Below, in pieces: positions 1-6,418 of a stretch of 9,771 nt of DNA (positions are counted from its first letter, which is position 1; every line of letters begins with the position of its first letter). A model generated the notes under the pieces. It was not told the DNA's origin and searched no databases. It saw only the letters and a list, made by a program, of their open reading frames with translations. The position numbers and the translations under genes were made by a program. The stretch lies in assembly GCA_900548935.1 (NCBI GenBank), contig URMR01000061.1, forward strand, positions 1 to 9,771, read 5' to 3'. Source of the DNA: an uncultured Collinsella sp. Its GTDB lineage: Bacteria > Actinomycetota > Coriobacteriia > Coriobacteriales > Coriobacteriaceae.

Positions 1-1030
1 TCATGTGGCCGGTCATCGACTTGGTCGATGAGACATGCGCGGCGCGCGCCGCGTCCTCGCCGAGCGCGCGCTTAATGCCCGCCGTCTCGGACGAATCGTT
101 GAGCTCGGTCGATGTGCCGTGGGCGTTGATGTAGAGGCCCTCGGAAGGCTTGACGTCGCCCTCGGCCACTGCCAGCGATATCGCACGGGCGATACCTGCC
201 GCATCCGGGTCGGGACTCGTGATGTGGTAGGCGTCATCGGTGTTGCCGTAGCCCACGACCTCGGCGTAAATGTGCGCACCGCGGGCCTGTGCGTGCTCCA
301 TGCCCTCGAGCACGAGCACACAGGCGCCTTCGCCCATCACAAAGCCGTCGCGGTCTGCATCGAACGGGCGGCAGGCCGTCGCGGGGTCGGGGTTGGTGGT
401 CAATGCACGGCAGGACGTAAAGCCTGCAACGGCATCGGGGATAATGGCCGCCTCGGCGCCGCCCGCGAGGATCGCGTCGGCATAGCCGTGCTTGATGGCG
501 CGGAACGCCTCGCCCACCGCATGGGCAGAAGTCGCGCAGGCGGTCACGACGGGCAGGGTCGGGCCCTTTGCCTTATGGCGAATCGCAATGTTGCCCGAAG
601 CCATGTTGGGAATCATCATCGCAATCATGTAGGGCGATGCGCGACGAGGCCCGCGGTCGGCAATCGTATGGACGTTGTCGACAAGCGTCTGCATGCCGCC
701 CACGCCCGAGCCCACATAGACACCCAGGCGATCGCGATCGACCGCGCCCTCAACATCGAGGCCCGCATCGTGCATGGCCTCGTCCGACGCCGCCATCGCA
801 AACTGAACGCAGGGGTCGAGATGCTTGGCGTCATGCTTGCCAAAGTAATCGTTGCCGTCAAAACCCTTGACCTCGGCCGCCACCTTGACGGCAAATGCAT
901 CGGTATCGAAGTGCGTAATCGGGCCGATGCCACACGTTCCGGCGCACATGGCTGCCCAGGTGGCAAGCGCGGTGTTGCCGAGCGGCGACACGGCACCGAT
1001 ACCGGTGATTGCAACTCTCTGTTCCATCAT
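1..1030 (-). CDS. fabF: 3-oxoacyl-ACP synthase II (FabF), C-terminus beyond window edge
   Basis: Condensing enzyme that elongates acyl-ACP with malonyl-ACP in the cytosolic type II fatty acid cycle. The frame reads about 343 codons from an ATG and runs off the left edge, so roughly 70 C-terminal residues of a usual ~412 are missing. The Cys-His-His triad is visible: Cys in VTACATS (residue 164, counting from the second ATG), His in NAHGTST (303) and His in TKSMTGH (341), with the conserved Lys at 336. These fall within a residue of the E. coli FabF positions. PFDADRDGFVMGEGA is also typical. Two adjacent ATGs occur (1030-1028 and 1027-1025); a GAGGAG ribosome site sits about 3 nt from the first and 6 nt from the second, so the second may be the true start. 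It is the last fab gene visible, 36 nt after fabG. Confidence 0.96.
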   Translation of the reverse strand, partial: MMEQRVAITGIGAVSPLGNTALATWAAMCAGTCGIGPITHFDTDAFAVKVAAEVKGFDGNDYFGKHDAKHLDPCVQFAMAASDEAMHDAGLDVEGAVDRDRLGVYVGSGVGGMQTLVDNVHTIADRGPRRASPYMIAMMIPNMASGNIAIRHKAKGPTLPVVTACATSAHAVGEAFRAIKHGYADAILAGGAEAAIIPDAVAGFTSCRALTTNPDPATACRPFDADRDGFVMGEGACVLVLEGMEHAQARGAHIYAEVVGYGNTDDAYHITSPDPDAAGIARAISLAVAEGDVKPSEGLYINAHGTSTELNDSSETAGIKRALGEDAARAAHVSSTKSMTGHM

Positions 1031-1042
1031 GGTCTCCTCATC

Positions 1043-1062
1043 CAAGCCGCTTACCCGGCTTG
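1043..1062 (-). other. Hairpin in the fabG-fabF gap
   Basis: A perfect 7-bp stem (CAAGCCG / CGGCTTG) with a 6-nt loop fills most of the 36-nt space between the fabG stop and the fabF ribosome binding site. There is no T-tract after it, so it is not a normal terminator. It may mark an RNA-processing or mRNA-stability site, or tune fabF translation. The stem is seen directly; any role is inference. Confidence 0.4.
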
Positions 1063-1066
1063 CTTT

Positions 1067-1840
1067 CTACATCGCCATTCCGCCGTCGACGCGTACGACC
1101 GCGCCCGTAATGTAGGCAGCCGCATCGCTCGCCAAAAAGCGCACCACGCCGGCCACTTCCTCGGGCTGCGCCATACGCTTTAGGGGAATCTGCTCCTCGG
1201 TTGCCGCGCGAACCTTCTCCGAGAGCTTTGCCGTCATATCCGTCTCTACAAACCCGGGGGCAACTGCGTTCACTCGTACGCCGCGGGGCGCAAGCTCGCG
1301 CGCCACTGCCTTGGTCAGGCCGATCACGCCCGCCTTTGAGGCTGCGTAGTTGGCCTGCCCGGCATTGCCCATCAGGCCCACGACCGAGCTCATGTTGACG
1401 ATGCAGCCGCCACGCTGGCGCATAAAGGTCTTGGTGAGCGCGCGTGTTGTATTGAACGTGCCCTTGAGATTGACATCGAGCACGCGATCGAAGGCATCGT
1501 CGCCCATGCGCATAAGCAGCCCATCGCGAGTGATCCCGGCGTTATTGACGAGCGCCCAAATCGAACCAAAGTCGTTGAGCACGGCCTCGATGCACGCATT
1601 GACGGCATCGGGGTCGGCCACATCGCATTGATACGCGCGAGCTGTGGCACCAGCGGCCTCGCAGGCTTCGCACGTCTCGCGCGCCGCATCGACGCTACCG
1701 GCATAGACGACGGCGATATCAAAGCCGTCCTCCGCCAGGCCAACCGCACAAGCGCGGCCGATACCACGCGAGCCGCCCGTGATCAGTGCCACGCGACGTG
1801 AATCGTTGCGCTCGAGCGCGTCGTTGTTCAAGTTGCCCAT
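1067..1840 (-). CDS. fabG: 3-oxoacyl-ACP reductase (FabG)
   Basis: NADPH-dependent short-chain dehydrogenase that reduces 3-ketoacyl-ACP to 3-hydroxyacyl-ACP. The 257-residue product has the Rossmann nucleotide motif TGGSRGIG at 21-28, NNAG at 99-102, and the catalytic Ser152, Tyr165 and Lys169 in the SSVVG and YAASK motifs. Asn124 in DVNLKG completes the usual tetrad. The C-terminal APGFVETDM and ITGAVVRVDGGMAM segments are typical FabG. Compared with the ~244-residue E. coli enzyme it carries about 13 extra, charged N-terminal residues before RRVALITGG; the start is supported by an AAAGGA ribosome site 5 nt before the ATG, and no later in-frame ATG precedes the nucleotide motif. It begins 30 nt after fabD, within the fab operon. 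Confidence 0.97.
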   Translation of the reverse strand: MGNLNNDALERNDSRRVALITGGSRGIGRACAVGLAEDGFDIAVVYAGSVDAARETCEACEAAGATARAYQCDVADPDAVNACIEAVLNDFGSIWALVNNAGITRDGLLMRMGDDAFDRVLDVNLKGTFNTTRALTKTFMRQRGGCIVNMSSVVGLMGNAGQANYAASKAGVIGLTKAVARELAPRGVRVNAVAPGFVETDMTAKLSEKVRAATEEQIPLKRMAQPEEVAGVVRFLASDAAAYITGAVVRVDGGMAM

Positions 1841-1870
1841 GTCATTCCTTTCGGGTTACAGCCCTGTGGG

Positions 1871-2797
1871 CTATGCGAGCTCGTCGGCAATAGCTGCGAC
1901 CTGCTCGGCTGTTTCGCACGAATACACGCGAACGTCGCTCAACGTACGCTTGACCAGGCCGGACAGCGTTTTGCCAGGGCCAACCTCAATAAACGTGTCG
2001 ATGCCCTGATCCTGCAGCGCATGCAGCGTGTCGACCCAGCGCACGGCATGGCTCACTTGGTTGGCCAAGACATCCGATGCTGCTCGCGGATCCGCCGGAT
2101 AGGGCGCCGCCGTCATGTTTGCCATGACCGGAATCAGCAGCGGAGACGGCGCGTGGCCGTCTTGGATATACGTCGCTAGCCCCTCAGTCGCCTCTGCCAT
2201 ATAGGGGCTATGAAATGCACCTGACACCGCGACTTTCATAGCGCGGCCGCCAGCCTCTTTTACCAGGACGTCGAGGGTCTGCAACGCATCGGGCGCTCCG
2301 GCCACAACCGTCTGCTGGGGGCTGTTGTAGTTGACCGGCCAGCAGTCCTCGCCGGCCTGCGCAGCCAGGTTCTCGACTTGCGCCGCATCGAGTTTGATGA
2401 CGGCGCGCATGCCGCCCGGATGGCGCTCGGCAGCCGCGGCCATCAGCGCCGCGCGCTCGCACACGAGCTCAAAGCCCGCTCGCGTATCGAACGCCCCCGC
2501 AAAGTTGAGCGCGGCGACCTCGCCCAGCGAAAATCCCGCACAGACGGCAGGCACCACGCCGCGCTCACGCAGGGCGGCAGCCGCCGCCAGGTCATGAACG
2601 AACACGCACGGCTGCGTGTTCTCGGTCTGCGAGAGCTCCTCTTTCGAGGCGCTCCGGCACTGCTCACTGGTTCCCGGACGCACCTCGTCGGCGATCGCGA
2701 ACACCTTGGCAGCCGCCGGCGATGCCTCGATTAGGTCGACGCCCATCGCGGGGTGCTGGGCACCCTGACCGGCAAACAGAAACGCTACGCTATCCAT
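1871..2797 (-). CDS. fabD: Malonyl-CoA:ACP transacylase (FabD)
   Basis: Transfers malonyl from CoA to the phosphopantetheine arm of AcpP, supplying extender units to FabH and FabF. The 308-residue protein starts MDSVAFLFAGQGAQ, with the Gln-rich oxyanion motif at 9-14. It carries the nucleophile Ser90 in AGFSLGE, Arg115 in CERAALM, His196 in GAFHSP, and the C-terminal EVGPGKTLSGLVKRT block. The frame stays open another 34 codons upstream, but that stretch is Arg-rich, overlaps fabK deeply and has no family similarity, so the ATG at 2797 is chosen. This start overlaps the end of fabK by 13 nt and has only a weak AAGG about 11 nt upstream, which suggests translational coupling to fabK. Confidence 0.96.
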   Translation of the reverse strand: MDSVAFLFAGQGAQHPAMGVDLIEASPAAAKVFAIADEVRPGTSEQCRSASKEELSQTENTQPCVFVHDLAAAAALRERGVVPAVCAGFSLGEVAALNFAGAFDTRAGFELVCERAALMAAAAERHPGGMRAVIKLDAAQVENLAAQAGEDCWPVNYNSPQQTVVAGAPDALQTLDVLVKEAGGRAMKVAVSGAFHSPYMAEATEGLATYIQDGHAPSPLLIPVMANMTAAPYPADPRAASDVLANQVSHAVRWVDTLHALQDQGIDTFIEVGPGKTLSGLVKRTLSDVRVYSCETAEQVAAIADELA

Positions 2798-3729
2798 GCG
2801 GACGCACCCTTCAGGACGCACTCGGCGCCATCGACCAGATCGTCGACGATTTCGCGTGCGCTCTGGCGTTCGTTGACCATGCCAGCAATCTGTCCGCACA
2901 AATACGAACCCTCTTCGTAATTACCGTCCTTTGCGGCTTTACGAAGCGCGCCTGTGCCCATGGCCCCAAGCTCCTCGGCACTTGCGCCCGCCGCCTCACT
3001 TTTGGCGTAGGCATTGGTGAAGGGGCTCTTGAGCGCACGCACCGGATGTCCCGTCGAGCGGCCGGTCGCACGCGTCGACGTGTCGCCTGCCTTGAGCACC
3101 AGCTCTTTGTACTGCTCAGAAACAGTGCATTCGTTTGCAACGAGGAAGCGTGTACCCACCTGGACGCCGGCGGCGCCGAGCATAAAGGCGGCCGCTACAC
3201 CGCGGCCATCGGCGATGCCGCCAGCTGCCACAACGGGAATATCGACCGCGTCGACAACCTGCGGAACGAGCGCCATCGTCGACGTCTCGCCAATATGTCC
3301 ACCCGATTCGGTGCCTTCGGCAACCACGGCGGTTGCCCCGCGACGCGCCACGAGACGCGCCAGCGCCACAGAGGCAACAACCGGGATGACCTTGATGCCC
3401 GCGTCGTTCCAAGCCTTCATGTACTTGGTGGGATTGCCGGCACCCGTCACGACGACCGGCACCTGCTCGTCGATTACAACCCGTGCGACCTCGTCGGCAA
3501 ACGGGCTCATAAGCATGACGTTCACGCCAAAGGGCTTGTCCGTCTTGGCGCGCAACTCGTGAATCTGATCGTGCAACCAGTTGGCGTCGGCATTCATGGC
3601 CGCGATGATTCCCAACCCGCCGGCCTCGGACACGGCCGAGGCAAGCGAAGCATCGGCAATCCAGGCCATGCCGCCCTGGAACACGGGCTTTTCGATGCCG
3701 AGCAGCTCGCAGAGAGGAGTCTTGAGCAT
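2785..3729 (-). CDS. fabK: Enoyl-ACP reductase II, FMN-dependent (FabK)
   Basis: Last step of each elongation cycle: reduction of trans-2-enoyl-ACP using FMN and a nicotinamide cofactor. The 314-residue protein is a nitronate-monooxygenase-like TIM barrel, unrelated to FabI. Seen are the N-terminal PVFQGGMAW (15-23), GGLGIIAAMNA (37-47), TGAGNP (95-100), His145 in EGTESGGHIGE (conserved catalytic His of the FabK family), and the FMN-phosphate segments AAGGIADGRG (168-177) and GAAGVQVGTRF (185-195). Homologues are often mislabelled 2-nitropropane dioxygenase; the position between acpP and fabD argues for FabK. The ATG lies 2 nt after the acpP stop with GGAG 8 nt upstream. FabK enzymes are characteristically insensitive to triclosan. 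Confidence 0.95.
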   Translation of the reverse strand: MLKTPLCELLGIEKPVFQGGMAWIADASLASAVSEAGGLGIIAAMNADANWLHDQIHELRAKTDKPFGVNVMLMSPFADEVARVVIDEQVPVVVTGAGNPTKYMKAWNDAGIKVIPVVASVALARLVARRGATAVVAEGTESGGHIGETSTMALVPQVVDAVDIPVVAAGGIADGRGVAAAFMLGAAGVQVGTRFLVANECTVSEQYKELVLKAGDTSTRATGRSTGHPVRALKSPFTNAYAKSEAAGASAEELGAMGTGALRKAAKDGNYEEGSYLCGQIAGMVNERQSAREIVDDLVDGAECVLKGASAWIA

Positions 3730-3731
3730 CT

Positions 3732-3968
3732 CTACTTCTCCAATGCCGCCTCGACCGTATCGGCGAACTCGCCAACCGTCTTGGGGTTCTCCTCGGTATC
3801 GAGCTCAATGCCAAACTCGTCCTCGACGGCGACGAGGATCTCGACGGTGCCCAGGCTGTCGAGGCCAATCTCCTCGAGCGTGGACTCAGGCTTCATCTCG
3901 ACGTCGTCAAGGCCAGCGGTCTCGCGGATAACGTCGCAAACGCGCTCGAAAGTCTTCTGATCTGCCAT
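3732..3968 (-). CDS. acpP: Acyl carrier protein (AcpP)
   Basis: Small acidic carrier that holds growing acyl chains on a 4'-phosphopantetheine arm while they pass among the fab enzymes. The 78-residue length is standard. The attachment serine is Ser38 in the invariant GLDSL motif, at the start of helix II, followed by an acidic recognition helix (VEILVAVEDEFGIEL). A strong ribosome site, AAAAGGAG, lies 7 nt before the ATG, stronger than that of fabD and fitting the large amounts of ACP cells need. It is separated from fabH by 53 nt, the widest gap in this operon, and from fabK by 2 nt. It would need a holo-ACP synthase encoded elsewhere. Confidence 0.97.
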   Translation of the reverse strand: MADQKTFERVCDVIRETAGLDDVEMKPESTLEEIGLDSLGTVEILVAVEDEFGIELDTEENPKTVGEFADTVEAALEK

Positions 3969-4031
3969 GGTGTTTCTCCTTTTTGTTTTGCCCCTGGGGC
4001 GTTTTTATTACCTATGTGCAACTACTTCCAA
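3969..4031 (-). promoter_or_regulatory. fabH-acpP gap: possible weak internal promoter and short hairpin
   Basis: This A/T-rich gap contains a TTGGAA (4031-4026) and TAATAA (4010-4005) pair on the minus strand with a short 15-nt spacer, a weak candidate for an extra promoter driving acpP. It also has a GC-rich inverted repeat (GCCC-CAG-GGGC, 3990-4000) flanked on the plus strand by GTTTTTATT, which resembles a small terminator for antisense transcription. Both readings are tentative; the base patterns are seen, the functions are inferred. Confidence 0.25.
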
Positions 4032-4981
4032 CGAAGCAGATAGCCACCTATATCCAAGCCGGCACCAAATCCAACGAGGGCGACGGTGTCGCCCGCATTC
4101 AGTGCGTCGGTACGTGCCAGCCGGTCAAGCGCAAAAGGAATGCAGGCGCTCGAAATGTTGCCGGTCTCGCACAGCGTTCGAACCACACGCTCGTCTGGCA
4201 CGCCGAGGCGTTTGACCGCCTGACTCAGGATTCGTTCGTTAGCCTGATGGAATACAAAGTGGTCGATGTCCTCGACCGCGATGCTCGCGTCGCAGGCGAG
4301 CTTGTTGACCGTGTCGCAGATGGCATTGACGCCGAACTTGAAGACGCGACGGCCATTCATGGACAGCACGCTTTCGCTATCTGCGGAAGCCTTAAACGGC
4401 GAGGTACCGACCAGACCGGGAACGCGCAACGTCTCGACGTCGGGCGCCGTCGAAAGCTCAACGGCAAGGGGGCTGTCTCCCCCAGCTTCAATCACTGCGG
4501 CGCCTGCCCCATCGCCAAAAAGCACGCAGGTGGCGCGGTCGGTCCAATCGAGCGCGCGCGTCATCTGCTCGGCAGCAACGACAAGCACACGCTCGGCACG
4601 GCCGCGGGCGATATAGCCCTCGGCGACATCGAGCGCAAATACGAAGCCGGCACAAGCCGCCGAAACGTCGAAGGCTGGACATGTGGCACCCAGGCGCTCA
4701 GCAACGGCGCACGCTTCGGCAGGAACGAGATGATCGCCCGTCGTCGTCGAGCCGACGATAAGATCCAGCTGGCTCGCATCGAGTCCGGACGCTTGGAGCG
4801 CTTGCTCGCTCGCTGCCACGGCAAGGTCGTCGAGTGACTCGGCGGTGCACACATGGCGGCTCTTGATTCCCGTACGGGTAAAAATCCACTCATCCGAGGT
4901 GTCCAGGAACTCGGACAGCTCGTCGTTGGATACGCTGCGCTCGGGAAGCGCCGAGCCCGTTCCCAGTATCGTGAAACCCAT
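4022..4981 (-). CDS. fabH: 3-oxoacyl-ACP synthase III (FabH)
   Basis: Starts fatty acid chains by condensing an acyl-CoA primer with malonyl-ACP. The 319-residue product has the family-defining DTSDEWI (27-33) and RTGI segments, the catalytic Cys110 in SAACAGF, His245 in FHQAN and Asn275 in GNISSA, near-identical in position to E. coli C112/H244/N274. The C-terminal ALVGFGAGLDIGGYLLRW is also typical. Whether the primer is acetyl-CoA or a branched acyl-CoA cannot be told from these motifs. The frame is open 19 codons further upstream, but the ATG at 4981 has an excellent AAAGGAGGT site 5 nt away and yields the canonical N-terminus, so it is preferred. First gene of the fab operon, divergent from birA. 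Confidence 0.96.
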   Translation of the reverse strand: MGFTILGTGSALPERSVSNDELSEFLDTSDEWIFTRTGIKSRHVCTAESLDDLAVAASEQALQASGLDASQLDLIVGSTTTGDHLVPAEACAVAERLGATCPAFDVSAACAGFVFALDVAEGYIARGRAERVLVVAAEQMTRALDWTDRATCVLFGDGAGAAVIEAGGDSPLAVELSTAPDVETLRVPGLVGTSPFKASADSESVLSMNGRRVFKFGVNAICDTVNKLACDASIAVEDIDHFVFHQANERILSQAVKRLGVPDERVVRTLCETGNISSACIPFALDRLARTDALNAGDTVALVGFGAGLDIGGYLLRWK

Positions 4982-4996
4982 CACTAACCTCCTTTG

Positions 4997-5016
4997 CGTT
5001 GTTGACGTGTTTACAT
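4997..5016 (+). repeat. Direct repeat copy 1, candidate operator next to the fabH ribosome site
   Basis: The 20-mer CGTTGTTGACGTGTTTACAT matches copy 2 at 19 of 20 positions, starting 48 bp earlier. On the fabH (minus) strand it lies between the putative transcription start and the AAAGGAGGT ribosome site, two bases from the latter. The position suits a repressor-binding site. The identity is directly visible; the operator role is inferred. Confidence 0.75.
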
Positions 5017-5026
5017 CGACCAAGAG

Positions 5027-5053
5027 AGGATAGCGCATTTCAGTCGTTGTTGA
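5027..5053 (-). promoter_or_regulatory. Possible fabH promoter
   Basis: On the minus strand, TCAACA (5053-5048) and TATCCT (5032-5027) are spaced 15 nt apart. The -10 hexamer is identical to the one in the strong rpsL promoter in this window; the -35 match and short spacer are weak. If correct, transcription starts near 5020, repeat copy 2 covers the -35 region and copy 1 lies just downstream of the start, a classic repression layout. The hexamers are seen; the promoter is inferred. Confidence 0.35.
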
Positions 5054-5064
5054 CGTGTTAACAT
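5045..5064 (+). repeat. Direct repeat copy 2, candidate operator
   Basis: CGTTGTTGACGTGTTAACAT differs from copy 1 by one base (A for T at position 16). Its 16-bp core TGTTGACGTGTTAACA has partial dyad symmetry (6 of 8 pairs), as expected for a dimeric regulator. It overlaps the possible fabH -35 region and also supplies a TTGACG that could serve as a birA -35 on the plus strand. Confidence 0.75.
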
Positions 5065-5157
5065 TAAATTGTCCAAATGCGACAAAGGCTTCACATTGTG
5101 TCTATCTCTCGACACCATTGCGTTATTCACTTATTCATTAAGGAGGTAGCAGCCGTT
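5050..5157 (+). promoter_or_regulatory. birA upstream region with weak promoter candidate
   Basis: TTGACG at 5050-5055, inside repeat copy 2, is a good -35 match, but the hexamer 17 nt later (CCAAAT, 5073-5078) is a poor -10, so the birA start point is uncertain. The leader ends in AGGAGG (5141-5146), 11 nt from the birA ATG, a rather long spacing for an otherwise strong ribosome site. If the -35 is right, the repeat could control both divergent genes. Confidence 0.3.
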
Positions 5158-5934
5158 ATGGATGCTAAATTAACGATAGTAGACGTAACCGGATCGACCA
5201 ACGATGACCTGCTCGAAGCAGGAAAACAGGGAGCGCCGCACGGCACAGGGCTTGCCGCCCGGGCTCAGACAGCAGGACGCGGCCGGCGCGGCCACAAGTG
5301 GGATTCAACCGCCGGCAACCTATTGCTTTCGATTGTCCTGCGTCCATGCGTTAATCCTGCAAAGTACTCTGGTCTTGCCGCCGTCAGCGGCCTAGCAGTG
5401 CTCGCGGCGCTCGAAAAGCAAGGCCTCGCAAGCGAAATAGCCCTCAAGTGGCCCAACGATCTTGTCGCGCGAGGGCGCAAGCTCGGCGGCATTCTGGTCG
5501 AGGCCGCACGCGATAACGAAGGCAAACCTTTCGCCGTCTGCGGCATTGGCGTCAATGTGAACTATGTGCCCTCGGAGGTTCCCGATGGCGGCCTGCCGGC
5601 AATCGGTCTCTCAGATCTCAACGAGAACGTTCCCGCCGTCGATGTGTTACTCAAGGAGGTCTATCACGCGGTCGTGAACGCTGTGGACGCGTGGGTGGAT
5701 CTGCTCGACGCCATGGAAGCAAACACCGGACCGCTCGCGCCCGTCCACGGCGAATATGTCGCTCACCTCAATTGGATCGGGGAGCACGTTATCGCCCGTT
5801 CCCCTGCCGGTGACGAGATGGCGCGAGGAATCTTTAAAACCGTCGATGCCTTTGGTCGCGCGTGTATCGAAACGGAAGGCGGCGTGCGATCCTTCCATTT
5901 TGAGGAAGCATCGCTGCGTCCCTTGAGCGAATAG
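5158..5934 (+). CDS. birA: Biotin-protein ligase, single-function (BirA without DNA-binding domain)
   Basis: Activates biotin with ATP and attaches it to a lysine of biotin-dependent enzymes, chiefly the carrier subunit of acetyl-CoA carboxylase. The 258-residue protein has the ligase core: STN (13-15), the biotinyl-AMP loop GRGRRGHKW (40-48), KWPND (97-101), RKLGGILVE (107-115) and GIGVNVN (129-135). A C-terminal segment from about 210 fits the small SH3-like domain. It lacks the ~60-residue N-terminal helix-turn-helix of E. coli BirA, so it should not repress biotin genes. The frame is open 27 codons upstream, but that segment is not ligase-like and the ATG at 5158 follows AGGAGG. It is divergent from the fab operon, a logical partner because carboxylase makes malonyl-CoA, and convergent with rpsJ. 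Confidence 0.94.
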   Translation: MDAKLTIVDVTGSTNDDLLEAGKQGAPHGTGLAARAQTAGRGRRGHKWDSTAGNLLLSIVLRPCVNPAKYSGLAAVSGLAVLAALEKQGLASEIALKWPNDLVARGRKLGGILVEAARDNEGKPFAVCGIGVNVNYVPSEVPDGGLPAIGLSDLNENVPAVDVLLKEVYHAVVNAVDAWVDLLDAMEANTGPLAPVHGEYVAHLNWIGEHVIARSPAGDEMARGIFKTVDAFGRACIETEGGVRSFHFEEASLRPLSE

Positions 5935-5988
5935 GGCGCCGCAACCACCTACTCGGCAGCATTACCCGGCAGTCCAAACCATCATTCA

Positions 5989-6030
5989 AAACAAAAAAGC
6001 CCCGCTACCGTAATGGCAGCGGGGCTCTTT
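5989..6030 (-). terminator. Rho-independent terminator of the ribosomal operon, shared with birA
   Basis: A GC-rich hairpin (stem 5998-6026: AGCCCCGCT / AGCGGGGCT plus two more pairs after one mismatch, loop GTAAT) is followed on the minus strand by TTTTTTGTTTT, a strong T-tract, 23 nt after the rpsJ stop. On the plus strand only CTTT follows, so termination of birA transcripts there would be weaker. The layout fits a bidirectional terminator between convergent genes. Confidence 0.9.
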
Positions 6031-6058
6031 AAGCTATGAGCGATATCGCTTAGAGCTT
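6031..6058. repeat. 28-bp near-perfect palindrome over the rpsJ stop codon
   Basis: Twelve of 14 base pairs are symmetric, centred on a perfect 12-bp palindrome AGCGATATCGCT (6039-6050) with matching AAGCT/AGCTT arms. It spans the rpsJ stop codon (6052-6050) and ends next to the terminator hairpin. It could fold as an extra 3' stem in rpsJ mRNA or bind a dimeric protein in DNA. The symmetry is seen; function is unknown. Confidence 0.6.
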
Positions 6059-6358
6059 GATGTCGATGTCGACGCCAGCGGGGAGGTCGAGACGCATGAG
6101 CGAATCAACGGTGCCCGAGGTGGGGTCGAGGATGTCGATGAGGCGCTTGTGGGTGCGCATCTCGAACTGCTCACGGGAGTCCTTGTTCACGTGCGGCGAG
6201 CGGATAACCGTGTACAGGTTGCGCTCGGTGGGCAGGGGGACAGGACCGGAAACGCGAGCGCCGGTCTTCTGAGCGGTCTCGACGATGAGCTTCGCGGACT
6301 GATCGACGACCTCGTGATCATAGCCCTTGAGGCGAATGCGGATCTTCTGGGTAGCCAA
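6050..6358 (-). CDS. rpsJ: 30S ribosomal protein S10 (also NusE)
   Basis: Small-subunit head protein that also joins transcription antitermination complexes with NusB. The 102-residue length and sequence are typical: MATQKIRIRLKGYDH at the start, GPVPLPTE (38-45), and the signature SPHVNKDSREQFEMRTHKR (54-72) in the long loop that reaches into the 30S head. The start codon is TTG, with GGAGG 6 nt upstream; it is chosen because the family invariably begins near this point and no nearby ATG fits. It follows fusA by 60 nt and is followed directly by a terminator, not by rplC, so it ends the str-type operon and is not first in an S10 operon. Its 3' end overlaps a 28-bp palindrome. Confidence 0.97.
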   Translation of the reverse strand: MATQKIRIRLKGYDHEVVDQSAKLIVETAQKTGARVSGPVPLPTERNLYTVIRSPHVNKDSREQFEMRTHKRLIDILDPTSGTVDSLMRLDLPAGVDIDIKL

Positions 6359-6376
6359 CTTAAACCTCCAAAGAGT

Positions 6377-6393
6377 GCGAGAGATGTTCTCGC
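6377..6393 (-). other. Hairpin in the fusA-rpsJ gap
   Basis: A perfect 6-bp stem (GCGAGA / TCTCGC) with a 5-nt loop lies in the 60-nt gap, about 7 nt upstream of the rpsJ GGAGG. There is no T-tract. It may be an mRNA-processing or translational control element for rpsJ; only the stem itself is certain. Confidence 0.4.
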
Positions 6394-6418
6394 GGATTAC
6401 GTAACAGGGAGCTCGAAC

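Noticed and set aside
35..1183. 382-codon plus-strand open frame over fabF
   Set aside because: Antisense shadow of fabF and the end of fabG; its sequence is Arg/His/Gly-rich and matches no family.
2798..2899. N-terminal extension of FabD
   Set aside because: The 34 extra residues are Arg-rich, lie inside fabK, and precede the canonical MDSVAFLFAGQGAQ start.
2722..3960. 412-codon plus-strand open frame antisense to fabK and acpP
   Set aside because: It covers fabK and acpP, whose motifs are unmistakable, and shows Arg/His-rich low-information sequence with no ribosome site or known motif.
3990..4010. Terminator inside the fab operon between fabH and acpP
   Set aside because: The hairpin has only a 4-bp stem with a 3-nt loop, and its T-tract lies on the plus strand, so it would not stop fab transcription; at most it acts on antisense RNA.
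3983..4837. 284-codon plus-strand open frame over fabH
   Set aside because: Antisense to fabH, which has all catalytic residues; no motif or ribosome site supports the plus-strand frame.
4982..5038. N-terminal extension of FabH
   Set aside because: The 19 extra codons would read through the ribosome site and repeat copy 1; the ATG at 4981 has an ideal ribosome site and gives the family N-terminus.
5077..5157. N-terminal extension of BirA as a helix-turn-helix domain
   Set aside because: Only 27 codons, too short for the ~60-residue domain of E. coli BirA, with no helix-turn-helix pattern, and it crosses the AGGAGG site of the chosen start.
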